Shown in pieces: positions 54,675 through 64,000 of a stretch of 64,000 nucleotides of DNA (the first letter of the stretch is position 1; each line of letters opens with the position of its first letter). Under the pieces are notes generated by a model, which had not been told where the DNA came from, ran no database searches, and saw nothing but the letters and a program-made list of their open reading frames with translations. The position numbers and the translations under genes are program-made. This DNA is from Elysia crispata. Taxonomy: Eukaryota > Mollusca > Gastropoda > Plakobranchidae. The stretch is from positions 657,319 through 721,318 of the forward strand of contig JAWDGP010000082.1 of NCBI GenBank assembly GCA_033675545.1, given 5' to 3'.

Positions 54675-54832
54675 ATAGAAAAATCAACTAGCTCGAGACC
54701 GACAAATATGACGAAAGACGTGAAAACATTACAACAGATGGAATGAACAGGGATCGAACCTGCGCCTCGATGCGGCACCCGTCGCCTTGCCGAGACAAGA
54801 CCAGGCACTTAACCTCTGAGCTATCCGCATCG
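54672..54832 (-). repeat. tRNA-derived SINE
   Basis: The minus strand has an A-box TAGCTCAGAGGTTAAG (54823-54808) and a perfect B-box GGTTCGATCCC (54760-54750) with a good T-arm stem. The A–B spacing of about 63 nt is longer than in most tRNAs. A 7 bp stem, GATGCGG with CCGCATC, closes the A-box arm internally, so the head is tRNA-like but not a normal cloverleaf. The body ends with CTTTCGTCATATTTGTCGG and CTCGAGCTAG, then (CT)n. The body is repeated at about 55095-55163. Confidence 0.75.
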
Positions 54833-55094
54833 ACAATAAAATAGATGCTTCAGGAACAGTGACTTTCATGCTGGCTTGAATAGACTAACAGGTTGAATCG
54901 CTAAGAACGATCAAGTCCATATTTTTGCAGGACATAAACAAACTAGCCTCTAACGGATCTTAGAAAGATGCCATTTGACTGAAAAGCATAAATGAATATA
55001 GAAATAAAAAAAGCAGTCAAACCACGTTAGAGGCTGAGACAGACGAAGCTAGATCTAAGGATCTAAAGATGCATGTGACTGAAAATAATGAAAT

Positions 55095-55270
<176 letters not shown>

Positions 55271-55379
55271 AAGGGAGGGAGAGTGAAAACAGGTTTCTAC
55301 TAAGTATGCTTTCTCGAGATACGGTGCCGGTACACAAAGACGTCACTCCTAATACTGTAATAGTAATACAAATGTATGT

Positions 55380-55555
55380 TCACCACTTGAAGTTAATAAT
55401 ACATGTGCTCGCATTTTGATCATACATCAGCAATGTTAATTATTATACATGTAGTTTTTTTTTATACACTGTATTCATGGAATTTAAAGCTTATATCATA
55501 CTGTAATCAAAGGCGAGGCTGGTTAACTGAGATGTAGCATCATCACCAGTTATAC

Positions 55556-55599
<44 letters not shown>

Positions 55600-57056
55600 A
55601 GGTTTCATTCGCGAAGGCTCTTTGCTGTTAGAAGATCTACAGCTATCTGGCCCTCTTATATCATACTTAGGTAATTCTTCCAATTTTTTTTTCACAATAT
55701 TCTCAGTGAGTACACATTAAAGAAACTTCCAATTTTTTACAGTAGAGGCTCAGAGTGTTATCCGATCGCTAATGGGTGCATCATAATATTATCTTACAGT
55801 TACTGGTACAAGGTATGGTGCATCTTATGATTTCCCAATTTTGACCTTTCCGCCCATTTTATTATCGATACTTCATTTCTATAAACTAGATGTAAGCAAA
55901 AGAAGTCAACCCTCCACTAACAATGCTCAGAGATGGACACATTCATGTGAGGAAACACAAATAACGCTACCACATAAAATCATCAAAATTGGCAAGACTT
56001 TATTTAAAAACAAGATAATAACAGGTAGAACCTACTTGAGGCGTCTTCTAAAATGGTTCTATATCAATGTTTCACATGGCTCATGACTTTGTAATCGGGG
56101 ACATCTTTGCGTTTGGGAAATCGCACGACAGTTCTAGCGAAACCTAGTGTATAGAGCCAAAAGTGTAATTCTTGAAATACTTATCAATTTGTACCATATT
56201 AAATGTATTACCAGGTGAGTTAGATCTTCCAAAAAATGTAGGACTAAGAAGGCTTCATGCACATACTAACTTAACCCCGATTTATGCTCATTCTTTCACC
56301 AACCTCTAAAACTGGTCCAACTTCATTCTTACTACGCTACTGTTTTGACGTATATTCAATTTCAAATGCTCTTTTACTTAAGCTAGCGTATTTTCCACCA
56401 CATCAGTTTGTCTTATAAGATACCGGTTTTGACGTGAGTATTACTATTAGTATTACTAGTATTAGTAGCAAGTATGCTTAAGTTTCAGATTAAAAAAAGG
56501 TCCATATGACTACAAGGAATGACAAGAATTTTATACATCTTGGTTAATTTCATGATGTGAGTTGGGATCAATATGATCAAATAAAATAAAAATAATGCAA
56601 AGCCAAATTCAAGCACCCTCTATTGATATGAAATTCAAATTATACTAAAACTTCAAAGTAAATAGACTCGAATGCTCAATGGAACGTATATATAATTTAT
56701 TTTTAATCAGAATCTCTTCGACATGTAATGCTGATTCATGAAGCGCATAGTGGCGATTCGTTACCCCAAAGTTTGTGAAACTTCAAATGACTCTGAGAGA
56801 GTCCAGAGTTTATTCGTGCTCGTAGTCATAGCACGGTACTGATTTTCTCTCATCTCAAAGTAATCTCAGGCTAGTCATATTCTATGCACCTCCTATGTGG
56901 AAAGCTGCTGCCGACACCAGCCTCACTCTGAGAAGAGCGAACAGACGGTGTGCCTTGGCTAAATATAGTCCGACAGAACTGTTCATTTATCGGTATTGTT
57001 TTTCTTGATATTGAATTAACATAAATATGATGTATTTAATGCGAAGAACAATTTTC
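55380..57056. other. Intergenic, no gene seen
   Basis: Contains a (CA)n/(TA)n microsatellite at 55557-55600 and short chance frames. The end near 57056 should hold the 3' UTR of the MADF gene; AATAAA words on the minus strand occur at about 56810 and 56700. Confidence 0.6.
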
Positions 57057-57571
57057 CTACTCGGGATCAGCTAATAAGCGAGATCTCCTCGAGAGGTTGC
57101 CCAGTTGACCCTCGTAAAGAGCATCCGCAATCAGTTTTTGTGTGTGAATATACTGCTCTGCTGACATTTGTCTTAAACTATGCGACACATAATGCCCAAA
57201 GGTGTCAAATTTGTCACTCTTTGGGATATTCGTCGTCAAACCGTTGTACTCCACCATCGGCTGCTCGTCGTCTGCGTGTCGGTGCTCATAGTCTCTTTTC
57301 CTCTTCCTCCCTGCCCGCTCTCGTGAGCTCTGTTGCGGCTGACCAGTTTGGTAGACTGCTGGGCTGTTGTTGGATTCATCCGCATTAGTTAAAGCAGCTG
57401 TGCCTAGAGGTTGCTCATGAGCATTGTCTTTAATCCTATCAGTATCATCGTCATTAAGGTTTTCATGACGAGAAACATCCTGAGGAAGCGGAAAAAAAGA
57501 CGGGATAAATATGGAAAAAAAAATACAACACGAAAAGACCATGCATTTGAACTTATAGCATTGACTGAATG

Positions 57572-57664
<93 letters not shown>

Positions 57665-58777
57665 AGAAATCTATTGCAACTCAAAACTCAATCACGCTAA
57701 CAATAGACACCAGAAATTTTGAAACTGCCTTTATATTTATATTCCACAAATTTGAGATAATGACGTCCTACCCGGCCTCTACTCAAAAAAAAAAAAAAAA
57801 AAAAAGCAAAAAAAAGCAAATGCTTTTTCAAACAACAACGTGAACAACAACAAAACAGAAATGAAAATAAAATAGCCTACGGCTTTTTTTTTTGTGTGTG
57901 TGTGCTGTATATGTGTGAGGTTGGAGAGGAGAATTGAGAATGAGATATGACGGACGGAATATACGTGTACATTGTGAAGTTGCAATGGTCAATGTGAAAG
58001 ATCAATAGATCAAGATATCGAGCGTGAGAAAAAGAGATGGAGAGGAACAGAGAGCACATATTTGACAAAATCAACCTGAGTAATAAAGTAACTTCACTCA
58101 ACCACATGATTATAGCTGAAAGCTGTACGTGTACCATCTGCTTAATATGTCTCTGCAATGAAAATGTATGTACAGCATGGATTCTTTCAAGCTCATAATT
58201 ATGAGACATACGAACATCAAGTGCAAAAAGTGGTTTGAAGAAAACGAGAGAGGAAAGTTGAACATATAAAAGATTACTCTTAATAACAGATTATTGGCTG
58301 ACCTGCATGGTAAAATTCCCTCACCATTCTGGAATTTCAAATAATATCATTTAAGCCTATTGCACTCACCATCGTGTATTTTGTGTCGGATTCTGGTTGA
58401 CTTTTATTGTTTCTTGGATCACCCCGCAGTGGCTTTGCGTGAGGACAGTTTAAGTTGGGAGTTTCGAGATCACTCAAGAATGCGAGGTCATCAAAATACC
58501 ATAATTTGGGCTCATAAACCTCGTTAGAGCCTGCACCTGAGAGTTCCCTCTTCTTTAATTCTCTTCTGAAGGAGGAACGCAGGTTGTTTATTTTTCTGGT
58601 TACCGTATCTCTGTTTGTCTGAGGATAAAACTTTTTACATACTTGGACCAGTTTATCGTAAGCTTTATCTTTCAAATATTTATTATGGTATTCTTTACAC
58701 TCCGTGTTCCACAAACACTCTGTTGCTCGATAAGCTCTGATAAATTCAAGAACTGACTCCTTGCTCCAATGTGCCAT
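57057..58777 (-). CDS. MADF/BESS-type DNA-binding protein (two exons)
   Basis: Exon 1 is 58777-58370 (136 codons) and exon 2 is 57479-57057 (140 codons plus stop), joined in phase 0 by a GTGAGT donor and a TTCCTCAG acceptor; the product is 276 residues. Residues about 9-102 form a MADF (Adf-1-like Myb/SANT) domain: FIRAYRATECLWN, then INNLRSSFRREL, then LWYFDDLAFLSDLE. A polar, charged linker follows with a basic GRKRKRDYE stretch that could be a nuclear signal. Residues about 226-257 (DKFDTFGHYVSHSLRQM, then LIADAL) look like a BESS-type protein-interaction motif. Such proteins bind DNA and regulate transcription, but some are encoded by PIF/Harbinger transposons. I see no terminal repeats or transposase beside it, so a host gene is somewhat more likely. 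The intron contains a long (CT)n repeat. Confidence 0.88.
57574..57661. repeat. (CT)n microsatellite in the MADF gene intron
   Basis: A perfect CT run about 95 bp from the exon 2 acceptor; on the gene's strand it reads (GA)n. Another simple tract, poly-A, is at 57785-57804. Confidence 0.95.
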
Positions 58778-60648
58778 AATTAATTTTGATCAGCATAATC
58801 AGACAATGCCTGTTTTTAAGGTTTTAAAAAGCACCAACTTGTCAAAACTGAAGTTGTCTCAGGAACGTTCAGAACAATCAGTATTTTCTCACTCTTTGTG
58901 CACTGAATCGTCTTTTTTTTTTTTTTTTGATCAAACCAATTAAATGAGCGATTAAGATTCAAAGGATTCAAGGAAGTCATCCACAAAGCAGTTTATCTTG
59001 CCTGTTTCTGAGTTACTGAACCTTTTCAGCAGACAATAATGCATAGACTGATAGATTCTAGATCTAGATTTAGATCTTCAGAACCAATCTGAGCCAGGAA
59101 AAAGATAGACGGAATGGTGTGTAACAGATGCTCTAAAATTATGTACACAACCAACACAACACTCCTTTACAGCACTGCATCCGTTTCGTCGTAAGCTACT
59201 GTCAGACTTTCGTACGACAAGTTACCAACTGCTGAACGAAGTAAACGGTTTGACCTAACCATCGGCTACAAGTTCAAAGTGCAAGACAGGCTGAGGTCAT
59301 AACACACTTCCGGTATACGTACAAAAGATGATGTAGACCTTGTATAAAGTGTGGATTTTTTTTAAAGTACTAGTTAGATTTGAGAAGGCAGTTGAAAATA
59401 TAAGCTGTGTAATAGGGAACTGGGAAAAAAACAAACAAAAAAAAAAAAAAAACAAAACATTTTTTTATGAATAGCATGCCAGGCTGAAAAGAAATCGACA
59501 AACAATCCAAAAAAAAAAAAAAAAGTGCAAACAAAAATTAGTAGGAATGAGTGTGTTCTAAAAACGGAAAAAAACATTTTGAAAGTCTACAAGCACAACC
59601 TATAAATCATAAATTTGAAAGACTCGCTACCTTTTTCACTTGTTACTACCCAACGGTTTCTATCTCTTTCAAAAGTGTCCACCACCTCCCTCACTCCCTC
59701 ATCACCCCCCCACACACACACATCCAAATCACAATTTCCATTCTTTCACAAAAGTAAGCATCACTAGAAACGTGTCCAAATACTTTCTCAGGGTTATCCG
59801 CTATTTCCTACCCCTTCTCTTACTTTAACACACACACACACACACAATCGCACTTCTCCTATCTCTCTCATGAACATGTCTGTCTCCCCTTCCTCTCTAT
59901 CAGTGTCTTAAATTGCAGTATACGATTAGTCACTTCGTTGACCTTTTTATTGTTATTGCTTTGCTGCTGCTGTTGCTTCTACTAAGAACTACTACTACTC
60001 TACTACTACTAGATCTAGTACTACTACTACTAGGTATTCCAAACTGAGCTGTTAGCCGACTGGAAAATGGTTGGCCGGGCATGAAAAACGTAGATCTACC
60101 CTTTTTTTAAAGTGTTGTGTTATCGTCATTAATAATATTTTTTCAATAAAAACCATATCAAAATGTTGTGTTATTTATCGTCTTTTTTTTTTATATAACT
60201 TTGGCATGAAAAAATATCCGATAGGTCTATTAAAGAGCGTGTGAAAGGTGTCAGTTTTTGTAAATTATTGTCCGATTCGCGGCAGCGCCGAGTTCGGCCG
60301 ATCCGACCTAGATCTAGCTCTCTTCAAATGACTATCGCTCTTACCAAAAGAAAGATATTTTTATACGGTTTGAAACACATTAAAGGGCAGTAATTCTGCT
60401 TTCTATTGATACCACACACAACGAGGCACGCCGTGAAGAAGGATAAGAAACTTTGAGAAGAAGACGAAAATTTAGAATTTTTAATGGTTTTAAGGAACAT
60501 TTCCCGGCTTGTGTAGTACCAATAGGAAGGCCATCCATTTTTTTAAAAGAATTCACAAACATCATTTGATTGTGTAACCTGTGGATGCAGCGAAAAGAGT
60601 TCAAACGCAGACACTTAGACCCATTTTAGCCCTTGCCGAGACCCGAAA
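58778..60648. other. Intergenic region between two divergent genes
   Basis: Separates the minus-strand MADF gene from the plus-strand candidate at 60649. The part around 60270-60310 is unusually CpG-rich for this window (CGCGGCAGCGCCGAGTTCGG) and may mark a promoter. Otherwise poly-A tracts, CA repeats and (CTA)n near 59980-60030. Confidence 0.5.
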
Positions 60649-60751
60649 TGACGGCGGGTCAGTCTAGTCAACAGACTCAGTTCGGCATGTATGGAGAACC
60701 CATCGCAGAACGCACTTCGCATCCCCAAACACTCAATGTGGAGGACATTTT
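60649..60751 (+). CDS. Tentative first coding exon of an unidentified gene
   Basis: An ATG in unusually GC-rich sequence opens a frame starting MTAGQSSQQTQFGMYGEP and ending NVEDIL before a good GTGAGT donor (phase 1). A possible second exon starts after TTTTACAACAG at 61680 and continues in phase as YDDNFRGMKDHFLMCGRG, up to a possible GTATCC donor near 61823. I do not recognise the protein. The codon content and CpG-rich setting look more gene-like than the surroundings, but without more exons this remains a guess. Any later exons are not evident before the ORF cluster at 62.6 kb. Confidence 0.35.
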
Positions 60752-61433
60752 ATGTGAGTTAATACTACTTTATTTCTTTACATAAATTGATTTAATTATA
60801 TTGGCAAATATATGTGTAATAAGAACTATTTTATTTTCTTATCGACTGTTTGTCGGTAAACGGAACAGCCACACTCTCATTCAAGAGTGACCTTCACTAC
60901 TTTACCTTCGCTGACCTTATGACGTCACGAGAATATTATTTTCTATGGGCTCTCCAGTGCAATTGTTCTAAAAATAGGTCTAACTTCTGCATTTCTGTAA
61001 AATTTGTAGACAGCTGTTTTGCGTTTGTTAAGTGTTTACGTTTTGATATGAATCAAATATCTATAGATCTAATTTGATTCAATATTAAAACAGACACAGT
61101 AAATCTTATTTTCTCACAAGGCAGAAGTACTAACACTAATGTTTTAGTCAAGATTGTAGTACATAATGCTTAGAATTAGATCTACGAGAATCTGAATTTG
61201 ACAGTTGTACTTGTAGTTGTACTGTAGTCTGTAGATCAAGGATGGTCTGGACAGTAACTAAAAACAAAAGCAATTTTCGATCACATATCAGTAAATGATA
61301 TTTATGAGACTTTTCTATAATTTTGTGATAGGATGCAATTTGCTTTAAAAGAAAGTACAAGACAATTTAAGTACACATGTCTGGCCTCTAGATCATTGTT
61401 CACAGTCACATCTTGCGAAGGTTTTTTTTTTTT

Positions 61434-61434
61434 A

Positions 61435-61499
<65 letters not shown>

Positions 61500-61523
61500 T
61501 ACTACTACTACTACTACTACTAC
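61434..61523. repeat. (TTA)n–(CTA)n microsatellite
   Basis: A TTA run that switches to ACT/CTA units. It lies in the putative intron between the candidate exons at 60649 and 61681. Confidence 0.9.
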
Positions 61524-62154
61524 ATATGTTTACCTTGTATTATTGTAATTACATTGTATTTTATTAAATTTTTTAAAAACTTTTTTTGGTGGAATGGTGG
61601 TTTTGCTTTTGGTTTATAAAGCACCTTCATTACAGGTTTTAAATAGCTTTTATTTATCATCAACATTTATTTTACAACAGATGATGATAACTTCCGAGGG
61701 ATGAAGGATCATTTCCTTATGTGTGGGAGAGGCAGAAGACCAGCTCTACCTTCTCTGCCACTACTCAACAACCGGGTCCTTGTTCACTGCGTCCAAGCGT
61801 TGTGTTTGGTTGCAAGGGTATCCTGATCATCTTTGGCATCTTCCAGGCCTATGAGACCCAAAGAGTGAGACTTAAACAAGTCAATGATTCCAGGTTTGTT
61901 CGCATTAGCATCAACAACCTTGTGGCTAGGAACCAAAACCAATTTCTATCCTTTAAATTTTTATATATATTTAAGATAAATTAGAAAGTAAAGGGTTTTC
62001 TTCGAATCCACAAGGTTTTTGGCTGTTGAGATTTAATGAGAAAATATAGAGCCAGCAGTCTTAGTCACAGAAAGCAGCAGTTGTGTAAATATCATATGCT
62101 AACTAAACTGATACTTTTTTTAATGGATTTTAATTGAGGAATCTTGTTTAAAAA

Positions 62155-62340
62155 CCCTCTGTGGCTCAGTAGTATGCCATAATTGCGAGTCTGGCCCACA
62201 TTGCGGGTCTGACACACAAACCCACCCCTAAAAAAATTACACCCTAGTACCCCCTCTCAATAAATAAAAAAAACTAAAAAAAAAAAACATGACGCCTTGA
62301 GGGGAGTACGTAAAAAAAAGTAGTGCTTAAAAATGGAGGT
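62155..62340 (+). repeat. Possible tRNA-like repeat head and A-rich body
   Basis: GTGGCTCAGTAGTATG resembles a tRNA A-box, and GGGTCTGACACAC about 35 nt later is a poor B-box match. A/C-rich sequence with poly-A runs follows. It may be a degenerated SINE. It lies just upstream of the ORF cluster and could be unrelated to it. Low confidence. Confidence 0.25.
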
Positions 62341-62612
62341 CTGAAAAAAATAAATAAATAAAAGGGTGACCCCGGAAAAATCAATACCTTTTTTAATTGA
62401 GAGTCAACGAGGCATTAACCCCGTGTGCACATTTAAAAAATCAATTCTAGCTTAATCGATTTTTTTGCCGCACCAATAAAATAATCTGTTTACTATTTGT
62501 TGATAGTAACGACCGCCCGGGTATAGTTATCAGCCCAACACCTCAAGTCATTTCACTGGATTGCTTCGAGCTGTGCGGTTGTGTTTTCTGTATTAATAGT
62601 GTTTTTGCCTCT

Positions 62613-63575
62613 ATGTCAAATACTCCTTCCCCCACAGATTCTGAACTTTTAGCCGATTCACCAAGGGACTTATCGGAATTAGTTGATCCGCAATCTGCTA
62701 AAACCTACTATCAAACCGTTTATATTTCTCCAGAATCATCACAGGATACAATAATTCTACCAGAAAATATGGATCTTCAACAACAATTTTCTCAAGGGAT
62801 TACCATTCCAAATCCGGCTTTTGAACAGGCTGTCAACACGCCTCTACCACCATCACCTGCTGTGCAACAACCTTTAACATCTTTTCAAGTTTCAAGTTTT
62901 CAATGGGACGATGAATCGAAGTTAGTTATATATGAACATAGGACTTATTACATGCAAATGTTAAACTTTCTGAATGAAGTTGAGATGAACGGACCACCTT
63001 CAAAACTTCCTTCCAAGCCAAAGACCAAGTTACAACATTTACTAAGAAAGAAAGAAAAAGCACAGAAGAAAACAAAAACTGCAGAAGAACTACATCAGTA
63101 TCTAATGAGTCAACGCATAGATGTTACAAGAAAAATAAACAGAGAAGTATTTTTTTTCGACCCAACCAAGATAGTAAATTCAGGAGATGCGATGAAAAAA
63201 TTGCAAGAAGGATACAAACACATTCAACGACAAAATGTGCAGTCTCTCTTTTTTTTCATTCAATATGGAAAACTTTTGAATTTATGCTTCGACGTTTTCA
63301 AGAGAGATAAAGAACAAGGAATTGTGTCAGGTATTTTTGGAAAGTGGCTATTAGAAAATATTGGAATTCACGAGTCCTACGCGAGAAAACTGAGAGAAAT
63401 TGCTTCCCTGCTCGGAGATTATTCCACTTTCGGATGTGTTGGATTATCTTTCACAGAGATATATTCTCTAAAGAAACAGATTAAAGTTATGTTAGACAGC
63501 AGTATACAAATTCAAAACTTCTGGAGACAAGTACATAATTTACCAGCAACACAGAATCTTCAAGAATCACAATAA
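62613..63575 (+). CDS. Intact intronless 320-residue ORF of unknown function
   Basis: Begins with ATG and ends TAA without interruption, which is striking in AT-rich noncoding surroundings. Residues 1-95 are rich in Ser, Pro, Gln and Thr and probably disordered. Residues 131-160 are very basic (KLPSKPKTKLQHLLRKKEKA) and could bind nucleic acid. Residues about 170-310 look helical and globular, and 242-268 (FGKWLLENIGIHESYARKL) resembles the F-x-x-W-L-x-E-N-x-G-I helix-turn-helix pattern of DUF3102-type proteins; that resemblance is from memory and weak. No signal peptide or membrane segment is seen. It is followed within 10 bp by the first of two exact repeats and then by more ORFs, which suggests a compact mobile or virus-like element rather than a host gene. 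It looks whole. Confidence 0.8.
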   Translation: MSNTPSPTDSELLADSPRDLSELVDPQSAKTYYQTVYISPESSQDTIILPENMDLQQQFSQGITIPNPAFEQAVNTPLPPSPAVQQPLTSFQVSSFQWDDESKLVIYEHRTYYMQMLNFLNEVEMNGPPSKLPSKPKTKLQHLLRKKEKAQKKTKTAEELHQYLMSQRIDVTRKINREVFFFDPTKIVNSGDAMKKLQEGYKHIQRQNVQSLFFFIQYGKLLNLCFDVFKRDKEQGIVSGIFGKWLLENIGIHESYARKLREIASLLGDYSTFGCVGLSFTEIYSLKKQIKVMLDSSIQIQNFWRQVHNLPATQNLQESQ

Positions 63576-63584
63576 TGTTAAAAC

Positions 63585-63675
63585 TAGGTCACGCTCATAC
63601 ATGAGCGGCAAGTAATCGATAATTTAAGAACCACCCAAGCATGATTAGAATTTAGGTCACGCTCATACATGAGCG
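63585..63675 (+). repeat. Two exact 23 bp direct repeats with internal hairpin
   Basis: Identical 23 bp units at 63585-63607 and 63653-63675, 68 bp apart. Each begins TAGGTCA and contains CGCTCAT-AC-ATGAGCG, arms of seven bases that pair. They lie between the 320-residue ORF and the next ORF, where a transcription end signal or the promoter of the downstream gene would be expected. Confidence 0.8.
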
Positions 63676-63730
63676 CCGTCGTCAAGTGAAGTAAACAGAG
63701 TGACAACAAGCAACGGTTTACTTAGTAAAC

Positions 63731-63934
63731 ATGTTGACTTGCTCAAAAGAACTTTTTGAAAACAAGATTTTAGAACTTAACAAAAGCCGTCGTGTGTATC
63801 AATATTATTTATTGATCCAAGCACACCTGAAGAGACTTGAGAAGTCGAAACGGTTAATAAATATGAATGGTTCCCACCCCTTTTGTTCGTTTGTTGTTTA
63901 TCGATTTTTTCCCCTAATAAAATGGATAACCTAG
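63731..63934 (+). CDS. Small ORF of unknown function (67 residues)
   Basis: An ATG-started frame beginning MLTCSKELFENKILEL, with a charged helical first half and a hydrophobic end. It begins 56 bp after the second 23 bp repeat and overlaps the start of the next ORF by 13 bp. No family recognised; it could be a chance frame, but its spacing fits the compact cluster. Confidence 0.4.
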   Translation: MLTCSKELFENKILELNKSRRVYQYYLLIQAHLKRLEKSKRLINMNGSHPFCSFVVYRFFPLIKWIT

Positions 63935-64000
63935 ATTGGGAAGACCTTTCAAACAGGAACAATTCACCAATCCTCCCAAAATCAATACGAGGTTTAATAG
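63922..64000 (+). CDS. Start of a further ORF, cut by the window end
   Basis: ATG at 63922 opens a frame (MDNLDWEDLSNRNNSPILP) that is still open at 64000, 26 codons in. It overlaps the end of the preceding small ORF in another frame. The acidic, polar N-terminus gives no family. Whether it is a real gene depends on sequence beyond the window. Confidence 0.35.
   Translation, partial: MDNLDWEDLSNRNNSPILPKSIRGLI

Noticed and set aside
54735-54832. Functional tRNA gene
   Set aside because: The acceptor stem does not pair with a 3' strand and the A–B spacing is too long; a SINE head is the better reading.
63585-63675. CRISPR-like array
   Set aside because: Only two repeats, in a eukaryotic context, with no cas genes.

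Overview
This is a window of animal nuclear DNA, AT-rich by eye. It has spliced genes with GT–AG introns, an intronless AP-1 gene, long GA/CT, TA and TAA microsatellites, tRNA-derived SINE-like heads, a mariner element, terminal-inverted-repeat elements and a truncated LINE. The proteins, the repeat classes and the abundance of the palindromes TAGATCTA and TACATGTA would fit a mollusc, perhaps a heterobranch gastropod. That placement is inference; nothing in the window fixes the species.

Layout. (1) 3.17–33.97 kb, minus strand: a complete MSH5 gene (meiotic MutS homologue). I can place 28 coding exons with consistent phases; together they make 3201 nt, or 1066 residues. The protein carries a C-terminal tail of about 194 residues that I do not recall from vertebrate MSH5, and one exon appears to be only 23 nt. 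Its introns have collected a near-intact mariner, two copies of a pogo-like MITE, two inverted copies of a ~0.9 kb repeat (one interrupted by a 929 bp TIR element), and a tRNA-like SINE. (2) 34–42.3 kb: intergenic DNA with a 5'-truncated LINE and large microsatellites. (3) 42.38–43.56 kb, plus strand: an intronless Jun gene with JNK docking and phosphorylation sites and a classic bZIP. A compact promoter cluster (TGACATCA, CCAAT, MEF2-type and TGACTCA sites) lies just upstream and resembles the vertebrate c-Jun promoter. (4) 43.6–57 kb: gene-poor DNA with microsatellites, a tRNA-like SINE head and short repeats. (5) 57.06–58.78 kb, minus strand: a two-exon MADF/BESS-type DNA-binding protein. 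(6) 60.65 kb onward, plus strand: a tentative first exon (perhaps two exons) of a gene I do not recognise. (7) 62.6–64 kb, plus strand: an intact intronless 320-residue ORF, a pair of exact 23 bp repeats containing a short hairpin, a 67-residue ORF and the start of a third, overlapping ORF that runs out of the window. This compact tail looks like the edge of an unfamiliar mobile or virus-like element and is the part most worth following beyond the window.

The genes do not form an operon or pathway. MSH5 acts in meiotic crossover formation, Jun in stress and growth transcription, and the MADF protein probably in DNA binding.
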